From positions 1 through 64,000 of the forward strand of contig NZ_FMDO01000028.1 of assembly GCF_900095305.1 (NCBI RefSeq): a stretch of 64,000 nt of DNA, given 5' to 3'. This document shows, one piece after another, positions 17,122-26,205 of the stretch. The stretch is from Proteiniborus sp. DW1 (GTDB taxonomy: Bacteria; Bacillota; Clostridia; Tissierellales; Proteiniboraceae). The position numbers and the translations under genes are program-made. The notes below the pieces were generated by a model, which was not told the DNA's origin, did not search any database, and saw only the letters and a list, made by a program, of their open reading frames with translations. Positions within the stretch are counted from its first letter, which is position 1. The number at the start of each line of letters is the position of its first letter.

Positions 17122-17814
17122 ATGAATGAAGAAGTTTTAAATGAAGGCAAAAGATTTCTCATTTCTTATTTGAAAGATAAAACAATTGATTATGAAGTAT
17201 ACCACCCTTGGCGTAAGAGCTGGGAATTTATAGTTTTACACTCACTTAGAGTTGAAGGATATGCTAGAAAGCTTATGAGTTCTGAGGAGCATAACTTATC
17301 CCAAGATGAAGTTCTAATAACCCAGCTAGCAGCAATTTTACATGATATAGGTAGGATTCATAGAAGAGAACAACATGCACTATTAGGAAGAGATATTGTG
17401 CATAATTGGTTGAAAGAAAACCAAGAAATAAACGAGACAATCAAGGACTCAAATAGATTATTATATTTGATAGAAAAACATTCTGATAAAGAAGATAATG
17501 ATCAGGATTATTGTTTAAAGATATTAAGAGATGCAGATGTACTAGATGAAATTGGTATTTTGTCAATATTTATGACATCAAATAGGATAGACAGAAATAA
17601 TCCATACTTTTTTAACCTATTATCTAATAGGCTTGAAAATATTGAAATAAACTATTGTGAAAAAGCGCTTAAACTGTTAAATACAGAAAGTGCAAGACTG
17701 ATGCTAGAAGAAAAAAAGAAGTTTATAACTTCTTTTATAGACCAATTAAAGGATGAGCTATATGGGACGGAAATGCTTGGACAAGTCAGTATAGAGGATT
17801 ATTTTAGGTATTGA
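17122..17814 (+). CDS. HD-domain phosphohydrolase
   Basis: The 230-residue protein has the metal-binding order His (VLHSLRVEG), His-Asp (LHDIGRIH) and a later Asp (LRDADVLD), typical of HD-superfamily phosphohydrolases acting on nucleotides or related phosphoesters. Substrate unknown. AGAGGGG precedes the ATG. It lies close behind the radical SAM gene, which suggests a shared transcript but not necessarily a shared pathway. Confidence 0.85.
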   Translation: MNEEVLNEGKRFLISYLKDKTIDYEVYHPWRKSWEFIVLHSLRVEGYARKLMSSEEHNLSQDEVLITQLAAILHDIGRIHRREQHALLGRDIVHNWLKENQEINETIKDSNRLLYLIEKHSDKEDNDQDYCLKILRDADVLDEIGILSIFMTSNRIDRNNPYFFNLLSNRLENIEINYCEKALKLLNTESARLMLEEKKKFITSFIDQLKDELYGTEMLGQVSIEDYFRY

Positions 17815-17851
17815 TTTTGTCATGAAGATGATGTCTAAAGCGTAACTATCT

Positions 17852-18001
17852 ATGGTAATGATGGGAAGCAAGCTATGGTGTAGGCATGAAGATATAAAAT
17901 CGATACAAACAACAGTTCATTATAGCAATAATAGCATGCTAGCTTTAAACCAGAAACTTGGATATATTCCAGGAATGGTGTTTATGACTAAGACTTTATA
18001 A
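17852..18001 (+). pseudogene. GNAT acetyltransferase 3' remnant
   Basis: The last 37 or so codons read like the end of a GNAT protein: NNSMLALNQKLGY is the usual motif B phrase. There is no N-terminal acetyl-CoA motif and no start with a ribosome site. It lies between the HD and nucleotidyltransferase genes. Confidence 0.65.
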
Positions 18002-18072
18002 GATGGCACAAAGGGGTATTGTAAAAGGTATCAAAAAAGAGACTTCACATATGTCATAGGAGGGAACATATA

Positions 18073-18945
18073 ATGCGTAGTGAAAAAGAAATGATGGATT
18101 TAATTCTAAGTACAGCAAAGGAAGACGAACGTATACGTGCAGTTATTATGAATGGCTCTCGTGCGAATCCAAATGTAAAGAAGGATTTTTTCCAGGATTA
18201 TGACATTATATATATAGTAAAAGATATGGAATCATTTACATGTAATCATAATTGGGTTAAGAGATTTGGAGAAATTATGATAATGCAAATGCCAGAGGAG
18301 GGGGTTCTCTTGCCACCTGCTAATAACGGAAGCTTTGCATATCTAATGCAGTTTACTGATGGCAACCGTATTGATCTAACTCTAATACCTATAGAAAAGG
18401 CAGACGAACTCATATATAATGACAGTTTAAGTATATTGCTTTTAGATAAGGATGGCATAGTCAAACCAATCCCACCTGCCAGTGATATAGATTATATTAT
18501 AAAAAAACCATCTAAAAAGGAATTTGATCACTGCTGTAATGAGTTTTGGTGGATAAGCACTTATGTTGCAAAAGGTATATGGCGTGAAGAGCTTCCCTAT
18601 GCAAAACATATGCTTGAACAATATGTACGTGACATGTTGATGAAGATGCTTGAGTGGGATATAGGTATTAAAACTAATTTTACTAAAAGTGCAGGTAAAT
18701 CAGGCAAATATTTTGAAGAATACCTAGATGTAGACACATGGAAGGAACTATTAGAAACATACCCAGATGCTGATTATGATAATATGTGGAAGTCACTTTT
18801 TGCAATGTGTAGTCTTTTTAGAAAAACTGCTATTAGAGTTGCAGACTATTTTGGTTTTCAATATCCTTATGGTGATGATGAAAGGGTTTCAGCACATTTA
18901 AAGCATGTGAAAGATTTGCCTAAGGATGCAGAGGAAATGTATTGA
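18073..18945 (+). CDS. Aminoglycoside 6-adenylyltransferase-like protein
   Basis: The 290-residue protein has the nucleotidyltransferase signature NGSRAN followed by DFFQDYDIIYIV (paired carboxylates) and a second Asp in NRIDLTLIP, with the C-terminal helical half of the ANT(6)/AadE/AadK family. Those enzymes adenylate streptomycin. Length is typical. A chromosomal intrinsic copy is likely; whether it confers resistance cannot be judged from sequence. AGGAGGG precedes the ATG. Confidence 0.85.
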   Translation: MRSEKEMMDLILSTAKEDERIRAVIMNGSRANPNVKKDFFQDYDIIYIVKDMESFTCNHNWVKRFGEIMIMQMPEEGVLLPPANNGSFAYLMQFTDGNRIDLTLIPIEKADELIYNDSLSILLLDKDGIVKPIPPASDIDYIIKKPSKKEFDHCCNEFWWISTYVAKGIWREELPYAKHMLEQYVRDMLMKMLEWDIGIKTNFTKSAGKSGKYFEEYLDVDTWKELLETYPDADYDNMWKSLFAMCSLFRKTAIRVADYFGFQYPYGDDERVSAHLKHVKDLPKDAEEMY

Positions 18946-19131
18946 TCAAATAAAGAAAATAAATACTAATTTTTTAATTTTATGTTAGATAAGATAAGGA
19001 AGATGTAGTGGTTTAATTAATACAAAAAGCTGATTTTATAGAGAAACATAAAATATACTATTTTACTAGGAGAAACTAAATTTTATATTTATTCTTTTCA
19101 TAAGCTTTCAAATTAAAAAGGGGGTAATATA

Positions 19132-22050
19132 ATGTTTGAAATCAACAAAACTTATTATGGATTTAAATTAATCCAAGAAAGCAAAATTGATGAGTTGCAA
19201 TCAGTGGGAAGGTTATTTTATTATGAAAAATCAGGAGCAAGACTTCTTCATTTAGAAAATGAAGATGATAATAAGGTTTTCTCAATTGGATTCAGAACCC
19301 CACCAACAGACGATACAGGTGTACCACATATTTTAGAGCACTGTGTACTAGCTGGCTCCAGAAAATACACTACCAAGGAACCATTTATGGATATGGTAAA
19401 AGGTTCACTACAAACTTTTATAAATGCTATGACATATAAAGACAAAACCATATATCCTGTTGCCAGTAGAAATGAAAAGGATTTCTATAATTTAATGGAT
19501 GTTTATTTAGATGCAGTGTTTTATCCTAAAATTTATGAAAAGCCTGAGATTTTTATGCAAGAGGGCTGGCATCACGAAATATTCAATAAAAAAGATAATA
19601 TTACATATAAAGGCGTAGTATATAATGAGATGAAGGGAGCCTATTCAGCTCCAGAGGGCATACTACGTGAAGCTGTTTCAAAATCATTGTTCCCAGATAC
19701 ATGTTATAAATATTCTTCAGGGGGAAATCCAGACTATATACCAGATTTAACCTATGAAGCTTTCCTAGATTTCCATAGGAAATTATACCATCCATCTAAT
19801 AGCTATATATTCCTTTATGGAAATGGAGATATAAAGAAACAGTTAGCTTATATTGATGAAAACTATTTATCAGATTTTAATAAGACTGAAATAGATTCTC
19901 ATATTACATTGCAAGAACCTTTTACGTCAAGAAGAGAATTAACTGACTACTACAATATTTCAGTAGAAGATAATAGTGATAATAAGGCATATTTAAGCTT
20001 AAATTTTGTACTAGGAGAAAAGTCTAACTTAGAATCTAAGCTAATGAATAGTATTATTTCAGATATTCTAGTGAATTCTCAAGCAGCTCCATTAAAAAAG
20101 GCTTTAATAGATGCTGGCATAGGTGAAGACATATTTACACTTTATGTAGATGGATTAAAGCATGGTATAGGTATAGCTGCTAAAAATACTTCCACTGATA
20201 GAAAAGAAGAATTTGAAGAAGTCATATTAAAGACATTAAATAAATTAGCTGAAGAAGGTATTGATAAGAAATTAATAGAAGCGTCAATTAATAAGACTGA
20301 ATATGATTTGAGAGAAGCTTCAGGCTTTGCCACAAAAGGAATAGTATACAAGATTTTAGCTATGGATAGTTGGTTATATGATGGCAACCCAATTGAATAC
20401 TTAAAATACGATGAAACAATAAAAGAACTAAGACAAAAAATCCAAACTAATTATTTCGAAGAATATATTAAAGAAAGGTTTATCAACAATAATCATAGTT
20501 CTTTAGTCATAATCGAGCCTAAGAAAGGTTTAGCTGAAGAAAAGGAAAGAGCTATTCAAGAAAAATTGGATGAATATAAAAAATCTTTAAGCGAAGAAGA
20601 ATTAGAAAAGCTTATAAAAGATAATCAAAACCTTAAAAATATGCAACTATCTGATGACACAGAAGAAGCAAAAGCAACAATACCAAAGCTTGCTATATCA
20701 GATGTTGATCCAAAGGCTGAGATTATTCCTCAGGAAATAATTAAGGATAGTGAGTTGACTATATTATTCCATGATATATTTACAAGTAAAATAGCATATC
20801 TAGATCTATACTTTGACAGTTCAATGATTGAAGAAGAATATGTACCATATATGAATTTATTAGCTGGGTTATTAGGCAAGATGGATACAAAATATAAATC
20901 CTATGGAGAATTATCCAATAGTATTTATGCTAATACAGGGGGCATCAATTTTGAAACTGAAGCGCTAATAAAAGAAGATAATGGCCAAGAGTTCATGCCT
21001 AAGTTTGTCGTAAGCGGTAAGGCTATTGGAGATAATATAAGAACCTTAGTCAGCCTAATGGGTGAGTTGATTTTAGACACAAGGCTAGAAGATTATAACA
21101 GAATCAAGGAGCTGTTATTTCAGATAAAATCAAGAATGGAAATGTATATTTCTTACACAGGTAGCACAGTTGCAGCAAGTAGAGTCAGCTCATATTTCTC
21201 AGCGCCTTGGAGATATATAGAAAAATTGAAGGGATTAGATTATTTCTGGTTTATATCTGATTTAATTGAGACTTTTGATAAGAAGAAAGAAGAAATAATT
21301 GCAAATCTAAATTATGTTTATAACAAGATATTTAATTTAAATAATTTAATCATAAGCTTTACTGGAGATAAAGAGGATTTATCTATAGTAAGGAGCAACT
21401 TAAATATCATAACTGAGAGACTAAACAAAGATAAATTTACTCAAGAAAAATATAGCTTTAAAGAAGAAAAATTAAATGAAGGTATCTTATCTAATTACAA
21501 TGTGCAATATGTAGTTAAGGGATATGATTTCAAAAAACTAGGTTATGATTATAGTGGTAGTATGAGGGTTTTAGCAACCATATTGAACGGAGACTATCTG
21601 CACAATAGAGTTAGAGCACGGGGAGGTGCCTATGGTGTTGGCATTACTATTGAGAAATCAGGACAGTTAGTAGTGTACTCCTATAGAGACCCTAACCTTA
21701 AAGAAACATTATCAGTATATGATAGCATGTCAGATTTTATTAGTAAATTAGATTTAAATGAAACTGAACTTACACAATTTATCATAGGGACAATAGCAAG
21801 TTTAGAACCAGCAATGACTCCTTACAAGAAAGGACAGATTCAAGCTAAGAGATATATGATAAATACAACTAGAGAAGATATTCAAGAAATAAGGGATGCG
21901 GTATTATCCACAAATGTTGAGAAAATAAGATCTTGTGCACAACTATTACATGATGCAATGAAACAAGAATATATTTGCGTACTTGGTAATGAAAACAAGA
22001 TAAGAGAAAATGAAGAAGTATTTAATAAGCTTGTTAAACTGATGAAGTAA
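19132..22050 (+). CDS. M16C-family metallopeptidase (presequence-protease-like)
   Basis: The 972-residue protein has the inverted zinc motif H66-x2-E69-H70 in VPHILEHCVLAG, followed by GSRKYTTKEPF, and a distal acidic zinc ligand region VVYNEMKG. The length fits the one-chain M16C enzymes, which fold as two clam-shell halves and degrade peptides in a closed chamber. The central linker (about residues 480-520) is helical and charged. There is no export signal, so it acts in the cytoplasm. AAAAGGGGG before the ATG; the terminator at 22107 ends the unit. Confidence 0.9.
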   Translation: MFEINKTYYGFKLIQESKIDELQSVGRLFYYEKSGARLLHLENEDDNKVFSIGFRTPPTDDTGVPHILEHCVLAGSRKYTTKEPFMDMVKGSLQTFINAMTYKDKTIYPVASRNEKDFYNLMDVYLDAVFYPKIYEKPEIFMQEGWHHEIFNKKDNITYKGVVYNEMKGAYSAPEGILREAVSKSLFPDTCYKYSSGGNPDYIPDLTYEAFLDFHRKLYHPSNSYIFLYGNGDIKKQLAYIDENYLSDFNKTEIDSHITLQEPFTSRRELTDYYNISVEDNSDNKAYLSLNFVLGEKSNLESKLMNSIISDILVNSQAAPLKKALIDAGIGEDIFTLYVDGLKHGIGIAAKNTSTDRKEEFEEVILKTLNKLAEEGIDKKLIEASINKTEYDLREASGFATKGIVYKILAMDSWLYDGNPIEYLKYDETIKELRQKIQTNYFEEYIKERFINNNHSSLVIIEPKKGLAEEKERAIQEKLDEYKKSLSEEELEKLIKDNQNLKNMQLSDDTEEAKATIPKLAISDVDPKAEIIPQEIIKDSELTILFHDIFTSKIAYLDLYFDSSMIEEEYVPYMNLLAGLLGKMDTKYKSYGELSNSIYANTGGINFETEALIKEDNGQEFMPKFVVSGKAIGDNIRTLVSLMGELILDTRLEDYNRIKELLFQIKSRMEMYISYTGSTVAASRVSSYFSAPWRYIEKLKGLDYFWFISDLIETFDKKKEEIIANLNYVYNKIFNLNNLIISFTGDKEDLSIVRSNLNIITERLNKDKFTQEKYSFKEEKLNEGILSNYNVQYVVKGYDFKKLGYDYSGSMRVLATILNGDYLHNRVRARGGAYGVGITIEKSGQLVVYSYRDPNLKETLSVYDSMSDFISKLDLNETELTQFIIGTIASLEPAMTPYKKGQIQAKRYMINTTREDIQEIRDAVLSTNVEKIRSCAQLLHDAMKQEYICVLGNENKIRENEEVFNKLVKLMK

Positions 22051-22106
22051 AAAACAGAGTGCCAAGAATTTTGATTTGTGCAGGCCACATATAGTAGCTA
22101 AATAAT

Positions 22107-22140
22107 GGACCTGGTTTACATATAAATCAGGTCCTTATTT
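22107..22140 (+). terminator. Terminator after M16C gene
   Basis: GGACCTG (22107-22113) pairs with CAGGTCC (22128-22134), followed by TTATTT. Confidence 0.7.
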
Positions 22141-22232
22141 AAAGAAACTTTTCCGGATAAAAATAGGTTAAAGGGTTATATTCTAGCTGAAAACGAGCTT
22201 GCTAGGTATACAGAAAAAGGGGGAAGTAAAAG

Positions 22233-22496
22233 GTGATAGAATCAAGATGTGGAATTATTTGCTCTAAGTGTGAATACAAGGAGTCAACTGGATGTAAAGG
22301 CTGTGTAAATATAGACAAGCCTTTTTGGGGAGAAATGTGTCCAGTGAAATCCTGTTGTGAGGGTAAAAAACTAATACATTGTGGGGAGTGCGACACATTT
22401 CCCTGTGAGTTATTGAATAGTTTTGCATATGATAAAGAACAAGGAGATAATGGTAGAAGGATTGAACAATGTAGGCTATGGGCTGAAAGAGAATAG
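22233..22496 (+). CDS. DUF3795 Cys-rich small protein
   Basis: An 87-residue protein starting at GTG with eleven cysteines in repeated C-x2-C patterns: CGIICSKC, CKGC, CPVKSCC, CGEC and FPCELL. The pattern identifies DUF3795, a probable zinc- or metal-cluster-binding family of unknown role. A related but broken gene lies at 23317-23631, with a CPBP protease gene between them. Confidence 0.8.
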   Translation: MIESRCGIICSKCEYKESTGCKGCVNIDKPFWGEMCPVKSCCEGKKLIHCGECDTFPCELLNSFAYDKEQGDNGRRIEQCRLWAERE

Positions 22497-22575
22497 ACTC
22501 ATTATTTCTCATAACTTCAGAAGATACTATGTATCAGGGTCATGGAAAAGCAGTAAATTAGGAGGAGAAGGCAGC

Positions 22576-23274
22576 ATGAAAACAATAAAAAGTTATTTAG
22601 CAGTGGACTTACAATATAAAGAAATGGTAAATGAATACACTTACACAGACGGAATAGCATCAATTATTTTCTATGCTTTATTTATGGGTGTATATTATAT
22701 TATGGGAGTCATATATAATACTAAGAACATTTACTTAGGTAATCAAATAAATATTACTCTTGCAGCCTTGTGCATTATATATGTACTATTCCGTGGTCAT
22801 AAATTGAGTTCAATTGGGTTTAGCAAGAAAAATTTTGGCAAGTCATTCATTATGGGATTAATTACTGGAGGGATTGTATTACTAATTCAGCTGTTGCCAG
22901 GAGTTATGGCTGGAAGACAATTTAATTCTGTATCAAAACTTATATCAAATTTTATTTACTTTTTAATAAGCATAGGCTTGACAGAAGAAATTATTTTTAG
23001 GGGATTTATTCAAACGAGAATTTATGGGATTGTTAAGAAACCAATCATGGCTATTTTATTAACTGCATTTATGTTTATGTTCATGCATATTCCATTTCAA
23101 ATGGGAGTTGCTCATATGGGCTTTTTTGAGTATATGTCCAATAACTTTATAAGCCTAATTATTACATTTGGCTGGCACTTTGTATTCAATTTTATGTACT
23201 CAAAATATAATTCGATTGCTGGACCTACAGTATTTCATGCAATTATGAACTGGAGCAATTATTTGTTCCTTTAA
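22576..23274 (+). CDS. CPBP-family intramembrane protease
   Basis: The 232-residue membrane protein has about seven hydrophobic segments, E137-E138-x3-R142 (LTEEIIFRG), H171 in FMHIP and H221-x3-N225 in FHAIMN, the CPBP catalytic set. AGGAGGAG decides the start at ATG 22576; the frame extends upstream through the previous gene without a ribosome site. The substrate is unknown. It differs from the cassette copy at 5048 in all but the motifs, so the two are not recent duplicates. Confidence 0.85.
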   Translation: MKTIKSYLAVDLQYKEMVNEYTYTDGIASIIFYALFMGVYYIMGVIYNTKNIYLGNQINITLAALCIIYVLFRGHKLSSIGFSKKNFGKSFIMGLITGGIVLLIQLLPGVMAGRQFNSVSKLISNFIYFLISIGLTEEIIFRGFIQTRIYGIVKKPIMAILLTAFMFMFMHIPFQMGVAHMGFFEYMSNNFISLIITFGWHFVFNFMYSKYNSIAGPTVFHAIMNWSNYLFL

Positions 23275-23316
23275 CAGCTGCAATTTTTTATTTTCCTATC
23301 TATAATATATATGTGA

Positions 23317-23631
23317 GGAATTTGCAATGATTGTCCTGCTTTTATAGCTACAGAAAATAATGATTTGGAGCAAAAAGTGAAACTTTCTCAGGAATGGTCA
23401 AGTTCAGATTATCAGGTTAGTCCAGAGGATGTAAATTGTACAGGCTGTAACATAGGATCAGAAACTGTTTTTAAGTTTTGTAAAGAATGTGAAATACGTA
23501 TGTGTGGAATTGAAAGAGGAATAGAGAATTGCGGATATTGCAGTGAATACCCATGTTCAAAGCTTGATATTCCTTTCAACAATTCACCAGAAAACAAAGA
23601 GAGATTAGATCAAATTAATAAAAAGCTATAA
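23317..23631 (+). pseudogene. DUF3795 protein, N-terminus interrupted
   Basis: The open frame encodes a good DUF3795 domain: CNDCPAFIAT, a central CTGC, CKECEIRMCG, ENCGYCSEYPCSKL. No normal start is present. Immediately upstream is ATG followed by TGA, and the TGA lies where relatives have the conserved Cys of a C-G-I-x-C motif. An in-frame TTG at 23365 would give 88 residues but lose the first motif. Most likely a decayed N-terminus; recoding is the less likely alternative. Confidence 0.6.
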
Positions 23632-23677
23632 GAATAAATTGCATTGATACAGAGTTATGCAGATCAGGAGGAGATAT

Positions 23678-24541
23678 ATGAAGGTATTTATCGAGAATAT
23701 AAAGAATATACAGCCAAGCCAACTATATATTAGCAAAACAAAATTATCCCAGGTAGAAGAATATTTAGATTCAATTGATATAGCTAATATGGACCCTTTA
23801 CCAATAAAAAGGATAGGAAAATATACATTTTTTACTGATGGTCATACTAGGGCATTTGCGCTGATGAAAAGAGGTATAGAAGAAATTAAGGTTCACTGGG
23901 ACGAGGACGAACTTGATTGGTTACAATATCTGATTTGTATAGATTGGTGTAATAAAGAAGGAATTAAGAATATCACTGATCTTAAGAGCAGAGTCGTAGA
24001 TGATGAAGACTACAAAAAGCTATGGGATGCCAGATGTGATATAATGCAAGAAAGGACTTTAAATGATTTAGATTATTATTTAGATATTAGAACTGTTTCA
24101 AAGGATAATGAGAAATGTAATATCTGCGAACTAATACTTAAAGCTCTACCCAATTGGTTTGGTTTAGAGGAATCAATAAAGGAGTACATTAATGGAGTTA
24201 AAGATAGTACATTCTTTTCAGTTTATGTAGGAGAGATACCTGTTGGCTTTATGTCGATAAAAGAGCATAATGAATTTACTAGTGAGATATATGTAACAGG
24301 GATATTAGAAGAATTTCATAGAAGAGGTATAGGTAAGAGACTTATAAAAGCTATTGAAGATATGCTAATTAAGGAAAATAAAATATTTCTAACTGTAAAA
24401 ACCTTGAGTGGTTCTCATCCAGATGAAGGCTATAGAAGGACAAGAGAGTTCTATAGATCTGTAGGTTTTTATCCTTTAGAAGAATTTTCTGAATTGTGGG
24501 GAGAGGAAAGTCCTTGTCTGCTAATGGTTAAGAAATTGTAG
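23678..24541 (+). CDS. ParB-like/GNAT fusion protein
   Basis: The 287-residue protein has an N-terminal part with PLPIKRIGKYTFFTDGHTRA (residues 41-60), which resembles the ParB/Srx nucleotide-binding fold core (D-G-H-x-R), a middle helical region, and a C-terminal GNAT domain with HRRGIGKRL as the acetyl-CoA loop and an FYRSVGF motif B. AGGAGGAG sets the start at ATG 23678. The fusion suggests nucleotide-controlled or DNA-linked acetylation, but that is inference. Confidence 0.7.
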   Translation: MKVFIENIKNIQPSQLYISKTKLSQVEEYLDSIDIANMDPLPIKRIGKYTFFTDGHTRAFALMKRGIEEIKVHWDEDELDWLQYLICIDWCNKEGIKNITDLKSRVVDDEDYKKLWDARCDIMQERTLNDLDYYLDIRTVSKDNEKCNICELILKALPNWFGLEESIKEYINGVKDSTFFSVYVGEIPVGFMSIKEHNEFTSEIYVTGILEEFHRRGIGKRLIKAIEDMLIKENKIFLTVKTLSGSHPDEGYRRTREFYRSVGFYPLEEFSELWGEESPCLLMVKKL

Positions 24542-24599
24542 AAAAAGCTGTATATTAAAGAGAGATTTCGTAATAGTTATAAAAAATATAGGAGTCGCT

Positions 24600-25292
24600 A
24601 TGAAGAATAAAGCTATAGAAAATAAAAAAATAAAATTAAAGAACATATTATTGCTTCTAATATTAGTTAGCATTTTAGTTTTGATATCTATATTAGCTAT
24701 AAATACTTATGTTAAATCATCAGTTAAAGATAAAATAATTACAGTAGATGATGCATCTACTTTGGATGCAGATTGTATCCTTGTTCTTGGAGCAGGTGTT
24801 TGGGGAAATAATAGGCCTAGCCCTATGCTTGAAGATAGACTTCTACAAGGTATAGAATTATATGAAAAAGGGGCTTCTGATAGATTGCTGATGAGTGGAG
24901 ATCATGGTCGTAAAGAGTATGATGAAGTAAATGTAATGAAGGGATTTGCTATAGATAGGGGTATACCTTCAGAGCATATATTCATGGATCACGCAGGGTT
25001 TTCTACATATGAAAGTCTTTATCGTTCAAGGGATATTTTTAAGGCTAACAAAATTATCATTGTAACACAAAAGTATCATATGTACCGTGCATTATATATT
25101 GCTGAAAAGCTAGGAATTGAAGCTTATGGAGTTACATCTGATCCGAGACAATATGTAGGTCAGGAATCTAGAGAACTAAGAGAAATATTAGCAAGAGTAA
25201 AGGACTTTGTTAATTGTATCCTAAAACCAGAACCTACTTACCTTGGAGATTCTATACCAATAAGTGGTGATGGTAATTTGACTAATGATTAA
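24600..25292 (+). CDS. SanA/YdcF-like DUF218 membrane protein
   Basis: The 230-residue protein has one N-terminal transmembrane helix (about residues 15-37) and then a DUF218 domain: CILVLGAGVWGNNRPSPML, a Gly/Asp-rich MSGDHGR, and IIVTQKYHMYRA. This family, including SanA and YdcF, acts at the cell envelope and is linked to wall integrity; no enzyme activity is settled. The extracytoplasmic domain should face the wall. The start ATG follows AGGAGTCGCT. Confidence 0.85.
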   Translation: MKNKAIENKKIKLKNILLLLILVSILVLISILAINTYVKSSVKDKIITVDDASTLDADCILVLGAGVWGNNRPSPMLEDRLLQGIELYEKGASDRLLMSGDHGRKEYDEVNVMKGFAIDRGIPSEHIFMDHAGFSTYESLYRSRDIFKANKIIIVTQKYHMYRALYIAEKLGIEAYGVTSDPRQYVGQESRELREILARVKDFVNCILKPEPTYLGDSIPISGDGNLTND

Positions 25293-25300
25293 ATATTTTG

Positions 25301-25396
25301 AATAAACTATTTTATTCTACTATTAGAAGGCATTTAGTTGATTATGGATTTATGGAAAGAACTAAAGATTGTCAGCTTTACTGGGTTAGAAAATAA
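25301..25396 (+). pseudogene. DUF2087 3' remnant
   Basis: The frame reads STIRRHLVDYGFMERTKDC and then a Tyr-Trp, the usual C-terminal end of DUF2087 proteins (R-x-L-x-D/E-Y-G-F-x-x-R). Only about 31 codons remain and no start exists, eight bases after the preceding gene stop. Confidence 0.6.
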
Positions 25397-25483
25397 GAAA
25401 GAATGCATTGAGTATGAGATAATGAAATAGTAGAAGGGTATGAATTAAAATAATTATTTACTAAGTAAAAGGAGATGCTAGCT

Positions 25484-26110
25484 ATGAAACACGAATGGAG
25501 AAAGCATGAGAAGAATTTGTATATGCCTAAACAGAAGCCAGAGCTTGTAACAGTTCCAGAGCAAAAATTTCTTATGATAGATGGAGAAGGAAACCCTAAT
25601 AGTGATGAATTTGCTGAAAAAATAGAGGTTCTCTATTCATTATCCTATGCTATTCGAATGATGCCAAAGCAAGGATATACTCCGGAAGGCTATTTCGAGT
25701 ATACAGTGTATCCATTAGAAGGGGTATGGGATTTAACGGAAAAAGGAAGGAAACTAGACACATTAGATAAGGACGAGCTTTTGTATACTATTATGATTAG
25801 GCAACCTGATTTTGTAACAGATGAAGTTGTAGAGAGGGCATTTGAAAACGTAAGAAAAAAGAAACCTCACCCGTTATTAGATGAAGTAACCTTTGGAACT
25901 ATGGAAGATGGTTTGTCAGTTCAAATTCTACATGTGGGACCATATGATGATGAACCACAGACTTTTGAAAAAATGAAAGAGTTTATTTCAAATAATAATC
26001 TTGAAATAGTAACTTTAAAACATAGAGAAATATATCTGTCAGATGCAAGAAGAGTTGAACCAGCAAAATTAAAAACTGTTTTGAGGTATAGGGTTAAAGC
26101 GATGCAATAG
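25484..26110 (+). CDS. GyrI-like small-molecule-binding domain protein
   Basis: The 208-residue protein has the SOUL/GyrI-like pattern: FLMIDGEGNPN near the start, GYFEYTVYPLEGVWDL in the middle and VQILHVGPYDDEP followed by a helix and HREIYLSDARR. Stand-alone GyrI-like proteins bind or hydrolyse small cyclic compounds. AAAGGAG sets the start at ATG 25484, since the ATG at 25475 touches the ribosome site. A related domain ends the AraC-type regulator at 33686. Confidence 0.8.
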   Translation: MKHEWRKHEKNLYMPKQKPELVTVPEQKFLMIDGEGNPNSDEFAEKIEVLYSLSYAIRMMPKQGYTPEGYFEYTVYPLEGVWDLTEKGRKLDTLDKDELLYTIMIRQPDFVTDEVVERAFENVRKKKPHPLLDEVTFGTMEDGLSVQILHVGPYDDEPQTFEKMKEFISNNNLEIVTLKHREIYLSDARRVEPAKLKTVLRYRVKAMQ

Positions 26111-26205
26111 TAGATAACATAGGAAGTGAATTGATTCTCCAAGATTAAATAGGTTAAAAGCTATAAAAGGTTATCCTTTATTTATAAGAATTGTAGGTGG
26201 AACTT

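Noticed and set aside
23311-23316. Selenocysteine at the TGA
   Set aside because: No ribosome site and no clear SECIS hairpin; reported only as a low-interest alternative to a nonsense mutation.
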